Assembly (NCBI GenBank): GCA_964035015.1
Contig: OZ036002.1
Span: 7,627,143 to 7,691,142, forward strand
Origin: Corallium rubrum
Lineage: Eukaryota; Cnidaria; Anthozoa; Scleralcyonacea; Coralliidae
Direction: 5' to 3'
Length of the DNA stretch: 64,000 nucleotides
Shown: piece by piece, positions 1-9,732 of the stretch
How the letters are laid out: each line of letters starts with the position of its first letter
Position numbering within the stretch: the stretch's first letter is position 1
Made by a program: the position numbers and the translations under genes
Notes under the pieces: generated by a model
What the model saw: the letters and a program-made list of their open reading frames with translations, nothing else
Told to the model about the DNA's origin: nothing
The model's database searches: none

Positions 1-431
1 CATTCGTTCGTTCGTTAATCAATAGTATATTTTTGACGTGACATTTTTAACGCGATATTTTGAATGCCACAGGGCACCGCTTTTTAGCACTGTCTGTTTC
101 TTTCCATATATCTTAAGGGTTGGCATTAGGTTTCGACTATCTGACCAACAGCTGGTCATTCTAGGCTATTGTATTCAGTGATGTTGAGTTTCTGGTCTTC
201 ACTGGATTGCTTTTGTAACTTTATTTGATTTTTTTCTTCTTTGTTTTTCCATACACTCTTTTGAGTTGGGATTAGGGTTAGATTTTTTGGTTAGATAGTT
301 GACATGAATATAAAAATGACTATTTGAATGGCAGCCAGTTTGCAGAGTATGGCAGAACTCGATGAGATCTTGCATGTGCAAAAAAATTTTAGTGGCGTAC
401 ATCACATGCAAATGGACAGGTACCTTGGCAA
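1..431. other. AT-rich flank, no gene seen
   Basis: No convincing reading frame, RNA gene or repeat family is visible. The stretch opens with a short TTCG tetranucleotide run and is otherwise ordinary AT-rich sequence up to the target duplication of the first transposon. Confidence 0.5.
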
Positions 432-1391
432 TAATTAACCTAGCCTGCGTGCAGACACTTGTATTTCCGGAGCTTATGTAATTGAATCCCTATAAGCGTC
501 TGCGCATTGGAGGCCAAAAGCTTGTTCTGGTCAGGAGTGGACACATGGATTTTTAATCGCATTAAAATGATTAATTCGCGCAGTAAGAAATAATTATAGC
601 TTTTATTATTCATGGCGTCTCACTAGTATCTCTTTTTCAACCGCGATCAACTTCCACACCAACGAGGGCCACACACGAAGCGGATAACTTTTCAACTGCC
701 CAAACGACAATTGTGTCTGTCAAAGTACAGTGGAGAGCAAATCAGCCACTCGGACTTTGCTCAAGGATCTTTGCTCTGGCAAAATGCTGTGTAGAGGGAC
801 ATACACACAAATCGCACGCGCAGCTTGGCGCTGTGAAAAGGTCAGAGAACAAACTGTCCTTTTGTATCTGAAGGAGATCAACCGAGAGTGTTCGAATATG
901 TGCTCTAAGAAGAGTCCCAACATTTTGCGCAAAACGAGCAAAGAAGACATTGTGAACTTTTCGTTGACAAAACTCGACCAAGAATTAAAGGAAAGAACCC
1001 CGCTGCTCAGGAGTGTTTTGATGTCAGCTTCTGTGCGTTCCTTTAAAGAATGCTTTAATTACCTTAACTTGGTCTTCGAAAAGGCTATCAATTTGAAAAA
1101 AATGACAAACGAGTCGCAGAGCACATTGAAAACATTCACCCATCTAACTTCGAAGCTTCGACAAACGCAATGTGCCAATGTTTTTATAAGTGCTCGAGCT
1201 AATCTTTAGCGAATTCGTGATAAATTGCATAATTAACAAAGAACCAATCACATGCAGTTCCAACTTTCTGTGGAAAATCCACGTGACCAGAACAAGCTTT
1301 TGGCCTCCAATGCGCAGACGCTTATAGTTATAGGGATTCAATTACACAAGCTCCGGAAATACAAGCGTCTGCACGCAGGCTATAATTAACC
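432..1391. mobile_element. DNA transposon with TAGCCTGCG termini and 9-bp target duplication (Mutator-like?)
   Basis: Identical 9-bp copies of TAATTAACC lie at 432-440 and 1383-1391. Between them is a 942-bp element (441-1382) whose ends are inverted repeats starting TAGCCTGCGTGCAGAC. The similarity of the ends runs inward about 105 bp, including a shared block around CAGAACAAGCTTTTGGCCTCC. The element carries one reading frame (730-1209). A 9-bp duplication is typical of Mutator-like elements, but no MULE transposase is present, so the superfamily is a guess. The same TAGCCTGCG tip recurs at 36674, near 49571 and near 52541. Confidence 0.8.
730..1209 (+). CDS. Transposon-borne hypothetical protein (possible terminal exon)
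   Basis: An open frame of about 159 codons sits inside the TAGCCTGCG-ended element. The first in-frame ATG is at 784. The frame opens at a GTG just after a CAG that could be a splice acceptor, so this may be the last exon of a longer gene. The product is basic and Cys/Lys rich in its first half (pairs such as NMCSKKSPNILRKTS), then mixed helical. No transposase catalytic motif is visible. I recall similar repeated proteins from cnidarian genomes, but cannot name the family. It is probably element-encoded cargo or a transposase relic rather than a host gene. Confidence 0.5.
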   Translation: MESKSATRTLLKDLCSGKMLCRGTYTQIARAAWRCEKVREQTVLLYLKEINRECSNMCSKKSPNILRKTSKEDIVNFSLTKLDQELKERTPLLRSVLMSASVRSFKECFNYLNLVFEKAINLKKMTNESQSTLKTFTHLTSKLRQTQCANVFISARANL

Positions 1392-2530
1392 AGCAACTTC
1401 TGAAATATTTCTGATGAAATATTTCTTGACTCAATGACTCTTGAGTTGTGTCTAACGATTAAAATAAGTCTCGGAACAGGTTACAGAGCTTAGAGCAAGT
1501 AGTCAAGTACTTCATTTAACTTGCTACAACATGGCATGTAACAATTAAAGAACATTTTTATATTTGGCGTGCAATGTGAATTTTAGTGTGCAAAATGATG
1601 AAGCACAAAAAAACAACTTGTGCGTGCACTTGCCATACTCTACAGCCTATCCTGGCTACCCACAATGCCACCACTTTCTGTGAAGCCAGGGGGGGAGTTA
1701 CCTCTCTTGATCCAGACATTTTTTCTGAACTTTGAAGGCATGCTTATGAGAAAATGATCTCCTGTTGGAGTTTCTGCTTCATGGAGGTTATTCCCTCGAC
1801 TTCCAACGATCTAAAATGTTGAATAATGTTAAAAATGGTTAAAATAGCATCTTAAAATATTAACTTCTTCTCAAATCATGTATAAGTGTTTCTACCTTGA
1901 CAATAATCTGTTTATCCTCTGGTGTGACAAAATCATCAAGGACTTCACGAGTCACATGTTTTCTCTTGGTCGCTTTCGACATTCTTGGATTATCTGGGCA
2001 GTCTTTTCTTCTCTATAGTTTGGTCACCGGTCGCTAAAATTGCTTCTTTTAAAAGCCAACGGCTCGGTCACGCGTCAATCCTGTCGACGGTTAGTTCGCC
2101 ATGATTGCGTTTTACACGGATAGTTAGTAATATACTTCGGCCAAAGACGACATGTACAAGAAAATAGAAGAAATACAACAAGAACTTTTTGTCATGACGT
2201 TCGCCATTTTAGATATTCCTATATATATGGACTATAGTGGATATATTGGTACTTTGCCCTTGTATCCCTTGTTATCCCCTGATGTCGTGTCTTCACCATA
2301 ATTCCCTAAAATTCCCTGATTTAGTGACGTCACTAGACGTCATGGAACACAAAAAATCATATAATTTTATGCCATTTTGGTTGTTTTCCCCACAAAAGTA
2401 CGCGTGGATTCGTTATACAAATATTGAAACAACGTTGGTTGAGAACTTACCACAATTGTAAATACGAATTGAACTAATAGTGAAATTTCCACTATGCTAT
2501 GATCTGCTATGATCATTAAACATCGATTAG
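1392..2530. other. Intergenic region, no gene seen
   Basis: Low-complexity AT-rich sequence with only short open frames. A GCCAGGGGGGGAG block near 1685 resembles the G-run end of the hAT-like repeats found elsewhere in the window, but no second end could be paired. Confidence 0.4.
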
Positions 2531-3013
2531 TATAGGCGTAGAGTAGGGGGGGGGGGGGAGGGGGGGGGGAGCTGAGGGGCTTTAGCCCCTGGAGAAATCT
2601 CAATGGGGGGCTGAGCCCCCCCAGAAATTTTGCAGCAACTGACTCATCAATCACCATTGACAAATTATAGGTTACTCGTTAGGCTAAAGTAACTTTTACA
2701 GCCTCATTCCTGTCGGTCAAAAGCACCCATATACAGCCGATAAGTCAACCCAGTAAATACAACATTGAAAAATTGTTGAAATGTGTTGTATTTTATGACA
2801 TTTCATGACCTTCAGTGTTCTTAAAAATCACCCCTCAGAATGCAGGAAATGGCATTTCCAAGATTCTAAATTTCAAAAATTTCCGGGGGGAGGCATATCC
2901 CCAGACCCTCCTAGAAGAGTCCCTTTTTGTAAACGCCCCCCCGAGAAAATTTTTAGAAAGGCCCTGTTCAGCACTTCAGCCCCCCTGGATGAAAACAAAA
3001 CTCTACGCCTATG
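2531..3013. mobile_element. hAT-like non-autonomous element, copy 1
   Basis: A 483-bp element is flanked by identical 8-bp copies of TCGATTAG (2523-2530 and 3014-3021). Its termini are inverted (ATAGGCGTAGAG against CTCTACGCCTAT). Just inside lie long G runs on the left and C runs on the right. The interior holds the family hallmark, a block reading GCAGGAAATGGCATTTCC followed by a G/C-rich palindrome. It has no transposase. An 8-bp duplication fits the hAT superfamily. Confidence 0.8.
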
Positions 3014-3021
3014 TCGATTAG

Positions 3022-4636
3022 AAAAGTTTAACACGACAACAGCGGCTCCGTTGACTCGTATATAATTGTTGTGACTATTGTCTGTATATCGGTATCTAGG
3101 TTTCGACTACGTTTGTTTTTTTTCGCCAAGTGATTGGCTAGGCAGATTTCTTCCCAAAGTCGCCCAGATGTTTGATGTGACAGATTTCACAAAGTCAAGT
3201 GTTTTTCGTACGTGATGCCAACAAAGAAACGTAAACAACACAAAAACACGAAAAAACTTACTAGTAATAATTACTACCCGAAAAAGCTTTGTTAGGGCTC
3301 GCCCAGCCGGACCAGCTAAGCAAGTGAAAGCATCAGTTCGGCCTCTGTCTCTTGACGCACTAACGGCCAAGGTCGGGTCTGTTATGTTCAGATTGTTTTT
3401 CAAGTCAAGAGAAAGTCAAGGGTTTGAAGTCAAGGTTAATATCGGAGTTGCGCTGTGTTGATTCTGCATAAGTGAATCATTCATAAATCTCTGACTTTAC
3501 AATGGCTTTTAGTTTTTAGTCTACCTGATTCTCGAAAATACACTTACTTTTAGTTGAAAAAAAACACATTTGCTACATACGATCGCGGACGTCGAGAGTT
3601 TCCCTGATAAAGACTATTCTTTGCCAACACATTTCTGGCAAAAGTTTAATTATGGTAATATTCTTGAGTTTTTTGGGTTTTTTATCTGTCGTCTGTGGGG
3701 GGGATTTTTTGTCAATCATCTCCTTGAGTAAAATAACTTGTGTTTCGTCAGTGCACGTGGACCTGTCCACGTGAAGCCATCGTGGCGAACACATGTGAAA
3801 CATTGAACAAGTTTGAGCCGGCCTGCTGGCGTGCTGTTTCAGTTTCGATTCATCAGTTATTTGTCACGGAAAAATCGAATCGCTACTTTATTGACTTAAT
3901 TACTTTGTCTGCTCTGCAACAAGAAGGCTATATTACATGTCAGAACAACCTCTTCAAGACAATTCATGACTTGATATATTGAAAACACACCCTGAAATTG
4001 GCTCAAATCACCGTTAGTTAACACTTAGGTGTACTAATATCCTAATATGTGTGTTTGTTTTTCCCATATTAAGAAATTCGTGTACAGATCGGTAACACGT
4101 TTAGCCTTTTACGCTTACGCAAATAGTCTTATCACTGAACGGAATCACAATGCAGACATGTTTATTGATAAAGTTTATTCGAATTTTTCTTTTCACGATC
4201 TAATTTCCATAATTGCATAATCCCAAAAAAGGAGTTACGTTTCTTGACATACGTCAGGTACCGGTAGAAATTAGAATATTTTCGCCTCTACGTCTAAAAT
4301 ATTCACAGACTGAACTACCACAGACTGAAAATATCTGAATCCTTTCCGTCCGGATTCTGTTCTCGATTGCTTCGCGTATTAAAATATCAAGCACTGAAGA
4401 ATAATTTCAAGATTTCGGGTTTTCTGTGATTGTTTGATCACCTCAATTGGGCGGGTCTTTCCATGTGCAGTGTGTTGATTTCTTACCTTTGCGCATCAGG
4501 TGTTCCTTATTTCACTTCCGTTTGTGAAAAAATCATTTGCATTTGAATGGTTTGGAATGATTGGAGCTCCCCTGAGAAAATTTTTTTAGTTGTGCTGTAT
4601 CATCTCGTAGTCTCGTTTCTAACAACCGAGTACAGT
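3022..4636. other. Intergenic region upstream of the Kelch gene
   Basis: No supported gene. Short frames on both strands (3107-3403, 3573-3803, 3740-3982) look like chance. The last part must hold the promoter and 5' leader of the Kelch-like gene, but I see no clear TATA element or splice site that would settle its transcription start. Confidence 0.4.
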
Positions 4637-6463
4637 ATGCTTGGCGATGATTGTCGGGTCACTACCAGAACGTCGATGGAAAGCCTTGAGCAAGAGGATT
4701 TGTTCGAAGCAGACGCGAGTGCAAAACTTGGAACGAAAATGCTGCATCAGCTCAATGAATTCCGAAAGGACGGGACATTATGCGACACGAAATTGAGCTT
4801 AGGGGAAAATCAATTCGACGTTCACAAAGTGGTCTTGGCCTCGAGTTGCCAGTACTTTTATAGTCTATTTACGACCAACATGAAAGAGCGAGACCAGGCT
4901 GTCATCGAGTTAAAATGTCCCACGCGACTCGCGGATCGAATGGACGACTTTCTAACGTTTTTATACACAAGTAAAGTACAACTGACGAACAATAATGTCG
5001 AAGCGTTAATCGTAGCCGCTGATTACTTCAATGTAGATGAACTCAAAGAACTAGGTTGTCGTTTTCTTCAGCAAAATCTGAATTTGTCAAACGGCATTGC
5101 GCTTCACGGCTTTGCTGGCAAATACCACTGTGAGCCATTGCGCGAAATAACGCGAGATTTTCTGGTTGACAACTTCAGTGTCATCTCTCAAACGGAAGAA
5201 TATTTAACCACCAATGCTGAACAACTTTTGGAGATAGTCTCGAGCGAGGAGCTGGTGATTTATAGCGAGGAGGAACTGTACGAAGGTATTTTGCGCTGGG
5301 TGCAGCATGATTTCGACAACCGACTGCGCTTCTTTCATGACCTGTTCGCGAAGGTCAGACTACGCGACGTAAAAGGTCCCTATCTTGCGGAAACCATTGC
5401 GAACGAGAAACTTGTGAAAGAAGACCCTGCTTGTTCTGATCTTTTGATGCGAAATATTCTCGATTGTTACGTCAAAACAGACAGCCCTTCGTCTGCTCTT
5501 CAAGCTTCGCGTTTTCTTGAATGCGTCTTTGTTAATGGTGGAAGAGAATCTAAAGGGGCGACTTCTTCATCCTACATCTTCGTTCCTTCTAGAAATACTT
5601 GGTTTAAAGTCCCTTCAATGGCCACTGTCAGATATAGCCATGGTGTGGCTACCATAGAAGATAGTGTCTTCGTTATGGGTGGTTATTCCAAAACCGGATT
5701 CACAGCTGAAGTAGAGAGGTTCGATGTAAGAACTCGAGAATGGTCAACCAGCTTCCCTTTGGCAAGAGCAATGAAAGGCATAGCAGTGGCAGTGGTGAAA
5801 GATTCCTTGTATGTAGCTGGTGGAATTGTTGAGAATGGTATCCGACTCGGGATTCTTCAAAAGTACAACACGCAAGAGAAAAGTTGGGAGTCGAAAGCAC
5901 CCTTGCATATTGCTCGCAGTGGAGCGTGTTTGGTTGCTGTTGGTGACAGCCTCTATGCCATTGGTGGGAAAGCGAGTGACAACCGAATGCTGGCCTCCAT
6001 GGAAAGGTATTCTGTTGAGGAAGATGCATGGGAGACGATGGTTGAGATGTCACAGAAGAGAGCTTATGCAGTGGCTACTGCAACATCCAGTGGTAATATC
6101 CTTGTGGTTGGTGGCATCAATGAGGTTGGTGAGGTTGACACCATTGACCATGTGGTAGTTATTCGCACCTACTTGAGAAGCTGTGAAATGTACAACCCCA
6201 ACGCTGGTGTCTGGTTCCCTGTTTCAGATGTTGGTGTCCCAAGAGCATTTGCAGGAATAGCAGTCCTTGGTGACAGAGTGTATGTTTTTGGTGGTGAAGG
6301 TACAGGAACAAGGTACCACAATAGTGTGGAGTGTTATGATTGCACTACCAATAATTGGGAGGTTGTCTCATTTATGCCAGAGCCCAAGAAATTCTTGCAA
6401 TGCTGCAAGCTGTCCTTACCTCAAGGGCTGTTCAGAAGTCTTCCTGATGTCACGCAAAACTAG
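4637..6463 (+). CDS. Kelch-like (BTB-BACK-Kelch) protein, single exon
   Basis: A 608-residue protein from the ATG at 4637. It has a BTB/POZ domain (about residues 36-140, with the DGTLCDTKL and HKVVLASSCQYF signatures), a BACK domain (about 145-270, with SEEELYEGILRWV), then six Kelch blades carrying GG doublets (VNGG, VMGG, VAGG, AIGG, VVGG, VFGG). Proteins of this design are cytosolic substrate adaptors for Cullin-3 ubiquitin ligases: BTB binds the cullin and the propeller binds substrate. An upstream in-frame ATG at 4547 would add a hydrophobic stretch (IFLVVLYHLVV) unusual for this family, so I prefer 4637; 4676 is also possible. Blade five carries an insertion of about 10 residues. I cannot assign a specific KLHL orthologue. 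Confidence 0.92.
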   Translation: MLGDDCRVTTRTSMESLEQEDLFEADASAKLGTKMLHQLNEFRKDGTLCDTKLSLGENQFDVHKVVLASSCQYFYSLFTTNMKERDQAVIELKCPTRLADRMDDFLTFLYTSKVQLTNNNVEALIVAADYFNVDELKELGCRFLQQNLNLSNGIALHGFAGKYHCEPLREITRDFLVDNFSVISQTEEYLTTNAEQLLEIVSSEELVIYSEEELYEGILRWVQHDFDNRLRFFHDLFAKVRLRDVKGPYLAETIANEKLVKEDPACSDLLMRNILDCYVKTDSPSSALQASRFLECVFVNGGRESKGATSSSYIFVPSRNTWFKVPSMATVRYSHGVATIEDSVFVMGGYSKTGFTAEVERFDVRTREWSTSFPLARAMKGIAVAVVKDSLYVAGGIVENGIRLGILQKYNTQEKSWESKAPLHIARSGACLVAVGDSLYAIGGKASDNRMLASMERYSVEEDAWETMVEMSQKRAYAVATATSSGNILVVGGINEVGEVDTIDHVVVIRTYLRSCEMYNPNAGVWFPVSDVGVPRAFAGIAVLGDRVYVFGGEGTGTRYHNSVECYDCTTNNWEVVSFMPEPKKFLQCCKLSLPQGLFRSLPDVTQN

Positions 6464-8516
6464 TTACATAATTAGGTAATTTTACCAATCCTATTTTAAC
6501 TTTGAAAATGGGTGGTTCCAGTAAAGATCCACACTCCCCCATCATTGGAGAAAAAGGCAAATAATTTCCTTTTTTCTTATGACATCTCACGATGGGTGAC
6601 CCCTTTTCACCTAGAAACTGTACAATACAGCAAATACCAAAATTATCCCATTTCCCCTTTGTATTAAATTTCACCTCTAGGGGACAGATCTTTCCTGGAA
6701 TGATCCGACATAAAATATAACTAGCAAAAACAAATGTTGACAAAGAAAATGCATTCAATAAGTTTTAGTTAGAAAAGATAAAAATGTTAATGGCCATCCA
6801 GTAAGTAGATATCGTCATATAACACCAACCAATAAAGTACTGTAGATGTATTTCTTGTATATGGCTCTCTTGCCACTTTTTATATTTATATTTAGAAAGT
6901 TTCCCTTTTTTACAGTAACATTTTTGTTTCATAAATTTGGTAGAGAAGGTGCCAGTAGTTGTTTTGTGAAAAAATATACCTTTCAATTGAGGTTTAGTAT
7001 TTGAAACTGAAGGAAATGCTAAAACATCCAGGACACTAACTTGTTTATATACAAATTATAGAGAGCTAAAAAATAAGTGATTATTGTATGTGTGGATTAT
7101 AAAAAAACAAAAAGAAAGTTTAATAATTTCATGAAATTTTCCTCCTTATGTCTCATCTAAGGATTCTGAAATTATAAACATATTTTGGTAAATATAATCT
7201 GCACACACACATTGTAGCTGTAGTAACACTGTAAATTTTAGTGATACAGTAGTTCTTTTGTAGATTAAACCCCAAATGTATGTAGTCCTTTTTGTATTGT
7301 ATTGGGAACCTGTCCTACAGTATGTATAATATCAAAATACTGAGAACAAAAGATAATGTTAGTACAAATGATTACACATTTTAATAATGGAAAATAAACT
7401 ACTGCCAAATATTTCTGGCAAATGGAATAATTTAACTTTGATAAAGTCGTTGTTGTAGTATATATTATGGTGTAATTAATACAGTATCAAGAATTTGGTC
7501 CAATTCACACAATGGTTCAGGTTCGAATTTGAAGTAGAAAAGAAATGGTATAAATGTCTACTTCTGAATGTGCATTGGAGCATATTGTTGACTAGATCTG
7601 TTAAAAGGGATGTACAAACTTGTAATTACCTAGGAGCAACTTATTTGCTATGTATTTTTTGTAATTTTAGTTGGGTAACTGTAGGTAATATATAATATAA
7701 ATGATTGTAATATTTGATTCGGCAATATGGGTAGGATGTAAAAAAAAAGTATATTTGAAAAACACTTGTATAATAGGGAAAGTACTATAGTACCTTGTGC
7801 TCACGTTCTAGAGACATGAATTACAGGAAAATGCAATAAACTTTTAAGACACATGTAGAGTTGTAATGATTAAAGTTGCTGATCTGTTACATCCTCTGAA
7901 CTGAAGTCTTTGTCATTTGATGTGCAATTTAAAATAGCTACATATAATTACACCATCTATCGTGTCTACTTGTGAGGCTGTGTTGAGCATGTATTGACAA
8001 AAAAAGGTTTCTTTAACTGTCCCAAACTCTGAAGTTTGGCCTCCCTACTTAAATGTTGTGTGAAAAATAATTACTCCAAAACAAGAACTCTGCTTCTGTA
8101 ATTCCAGTATAGCATAATTGATCACAGACTCTGTCACATTGTGGATAAATTTAATACAGAAAAACATGGCAGCCAGTTGGAGAATGTACATGTATTGTCA
8201 ACAGGGGTGTTCATGGGTAGTGCAATCAAAAGAATTTGGGTTTTTTACAGTCATTTTACATGGGTTATAATAGCCATTGTTGAGGGGGGCACCCCTCCCC
8301 TTTGGCCCAATTGTTAGAGTCACCAGTCCACTACCAGGTAATGTATGCTTCACAAAAATAACCTGGGATACATGTGACCAAGTCTCCATGTGTACTGGGT
8401 TCATTATGGTAAATACAGATGTAGACCTTTATGGTAATTATGTACACCAAGTAGTTTTTCTTTTTTAATTATTCTGATTGTACTTTATTTCATTTTTATT
8501 TCCACAACATTCCCCA
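6464..8516. other. Kelch gene 3' flank and intergenic region
   Basis: AT-rich sequence without a supported gene. An AATAAA at 7835-7840 is a candidate poly(A) signal for the Kelch-like gene, implying a long 3' UTR. On the other strand a TTTATT at 8484-8489 lies 28 bp past the TSNAX stop and probably serves as its poly(A) signal. A short GC-rich block near 8281 (GGGGGGCACCCCTCCCC) resembles the hAT-like repeats but is isolated. Confidence 0.5.
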
Positions 8517-9332
8517 TCATATTTCTGTGGCTCCAGTGTTTGATGCTACAAGGCTTGCTAGCATATTTTCAGGCATTTCTGAGCCTCGAATATGAATGGT
8601 ATAACAAGTGTTTTCAACTTTCTTCAAACTGGTTGTCATTACTTCAAGTTTTTTATGTACTCCTTTTGCTCTGTTTCCAAATGTAATAAATGCATCATGG
8701 ATACTGCGAAGAAGCTGACAGACTTCAAGAGGGGCCTTGAGATTTCCTTTCCCAACACTGTTAATAGCAAGTCTCATTAGTTCACCTGTAAGGTCTGCAA
8801 TACCAAGAATATATTCTACAGGAGGAACTTCTAATGAAATCTTATCTTCCTGTTCTTCGTCAAACACTAATTCTTGACAGACCTCTTCCAGTGAAACCAA
8901 AGAACCATTCTTCAGAAAATACCAAAATGAAAAGGCTTCCACAAATTCTTGTAGCCCAGGTGAGTAGGCTCTGGTGAACTGATATGGGTCTTCATTGCCT
9001 AGCTCTGTTGCTATATTTTTAAACAATTTCTTAATCCCTACGAATTTCCCTTCAGCTTCTTTTAGTGTATCAGAACGTGTTTTTTCATCAAGAGCACGGT
9101 GCAAAAGAAAAATAACCCTTTTACTCTGGATGGTCACATCTCGACTGCTTTTAACAATCCTTTCATATTTGTCATGGTGATTGTCCAGCTCTACTTGAAA
9201 ACCCTGAAATGCTTGCACAATATATGACGTATCATCCCCTTGGTGTTTTTTTGCTGAGGTTTTGTCCACCATTGTGGTGTCTTCCAGTTCTTTATGTGGT
9301 CGCTTGCGGTTCCCATTTGTTGGTGATTCCAT
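8517..9332 (-). CDS. TSNAX: Translin-associated factor X (TRAX), single exon
   Basis: A 271-residue protein recognised from its whole length: a basic N-terminus (NRKRPHKE, a likely nuclear signal), HDKYERIVKSSRD, FLLHR, GLQEFVEAFSF and GIADLTGELMRL. TRAX joins translin in the C3PO RNase complex, which removes passenger-strand fragments in RNA interference and trims tRNA precursors. The acidic residues of the active site are kept: E129 and E132 in the first motif, D180 and E184 in the second. The start was set at the ATG at 9332, which has A at -3 and G at +4; an in-frame ATG at 9356 is the alternative. It lacks the loop of about 20 residues that human TRAX carries before the DLTGEL motif. It diverges from APLF 400 bp away. 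The absence of introns is notable for this gene but the frame is intact. Confidence 0.95.
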   Translation of the reverse strand: MESPTNGNRKRPHKELEDTTMVDKTSAKKHQGDDTSYIVQAFQGFQVELDNHHDKYERIVKSSRDVTIQSKRVIFLLHRALDEKTRSDTLKEAEGKFVGIKKLFKNIATELGNEDPYQFTRAYSPGLQEFVEAFSFWYFLKNGSLVSLEEVCQELVFDEEQEDKISLEVPPVEYILGIADLTGELMRLAINSVGKGNLKAPLEVCQLLRSIHDAFITFGNRAKGVHKKLEVMTTSLKKVENTCYTIHIRGSEMPENMLASLVASNTGATEI

Positions 9333-9732
9333 TCTGGCGTTAGGCTCGACAAACATTCCCAGAAATAATTCATTACTAAAAGGGATCACTCAAAAGGCCT
9401 CTCCCAGTCTTTCCGCGCCTGTTCCAAATTTGTTTTTCCAAATTTAAGAATTTATCGTCAAGCTTCAGTCTCAAGATTTTAGTAATTTTCTTGATAACCT
9501 AATCACAACAAAAAAACACAACCCTAGTCAGAAACTGGTTTACCGTCTAGCTTTTTGGAAAGAAAACATTTTTGACGACATATTTTGGAAAAGACTGGGA
9601 ACGTCTTTTTGAGTGATCCTTTTTAGTGCGTTTCTGTTGTGTCCGCAGGCTCGACAAACATGGCGTGCAAATTTCTAGAAATGATTCTGTAGATTTTGAT
9701 GTTTTTAGCTGTATAAAGACGCCAATGAAAAC
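9333..9732. promoter_or_regulatory. Shared divergent promoter region of TSNAX and APLF
   Basis: Only 400 bp separate the two start codons, so both promoters and 5' leaders must lie here. The phrase GGCTCGACAAACAT occurs twice, near 9340 and 9648, once close to each gene, and could be a paired regulatory element or an old duplication. No TATA box is evident. The bidirectional function is inferred from gene spacing. Confidence 0.5.

Noticed and set aside
3107..3982. Several 70-100 codon frames upstream of the Kelch gene
   Set aside because: No domain, no conserved motif, and poor start contexts; likely chance.
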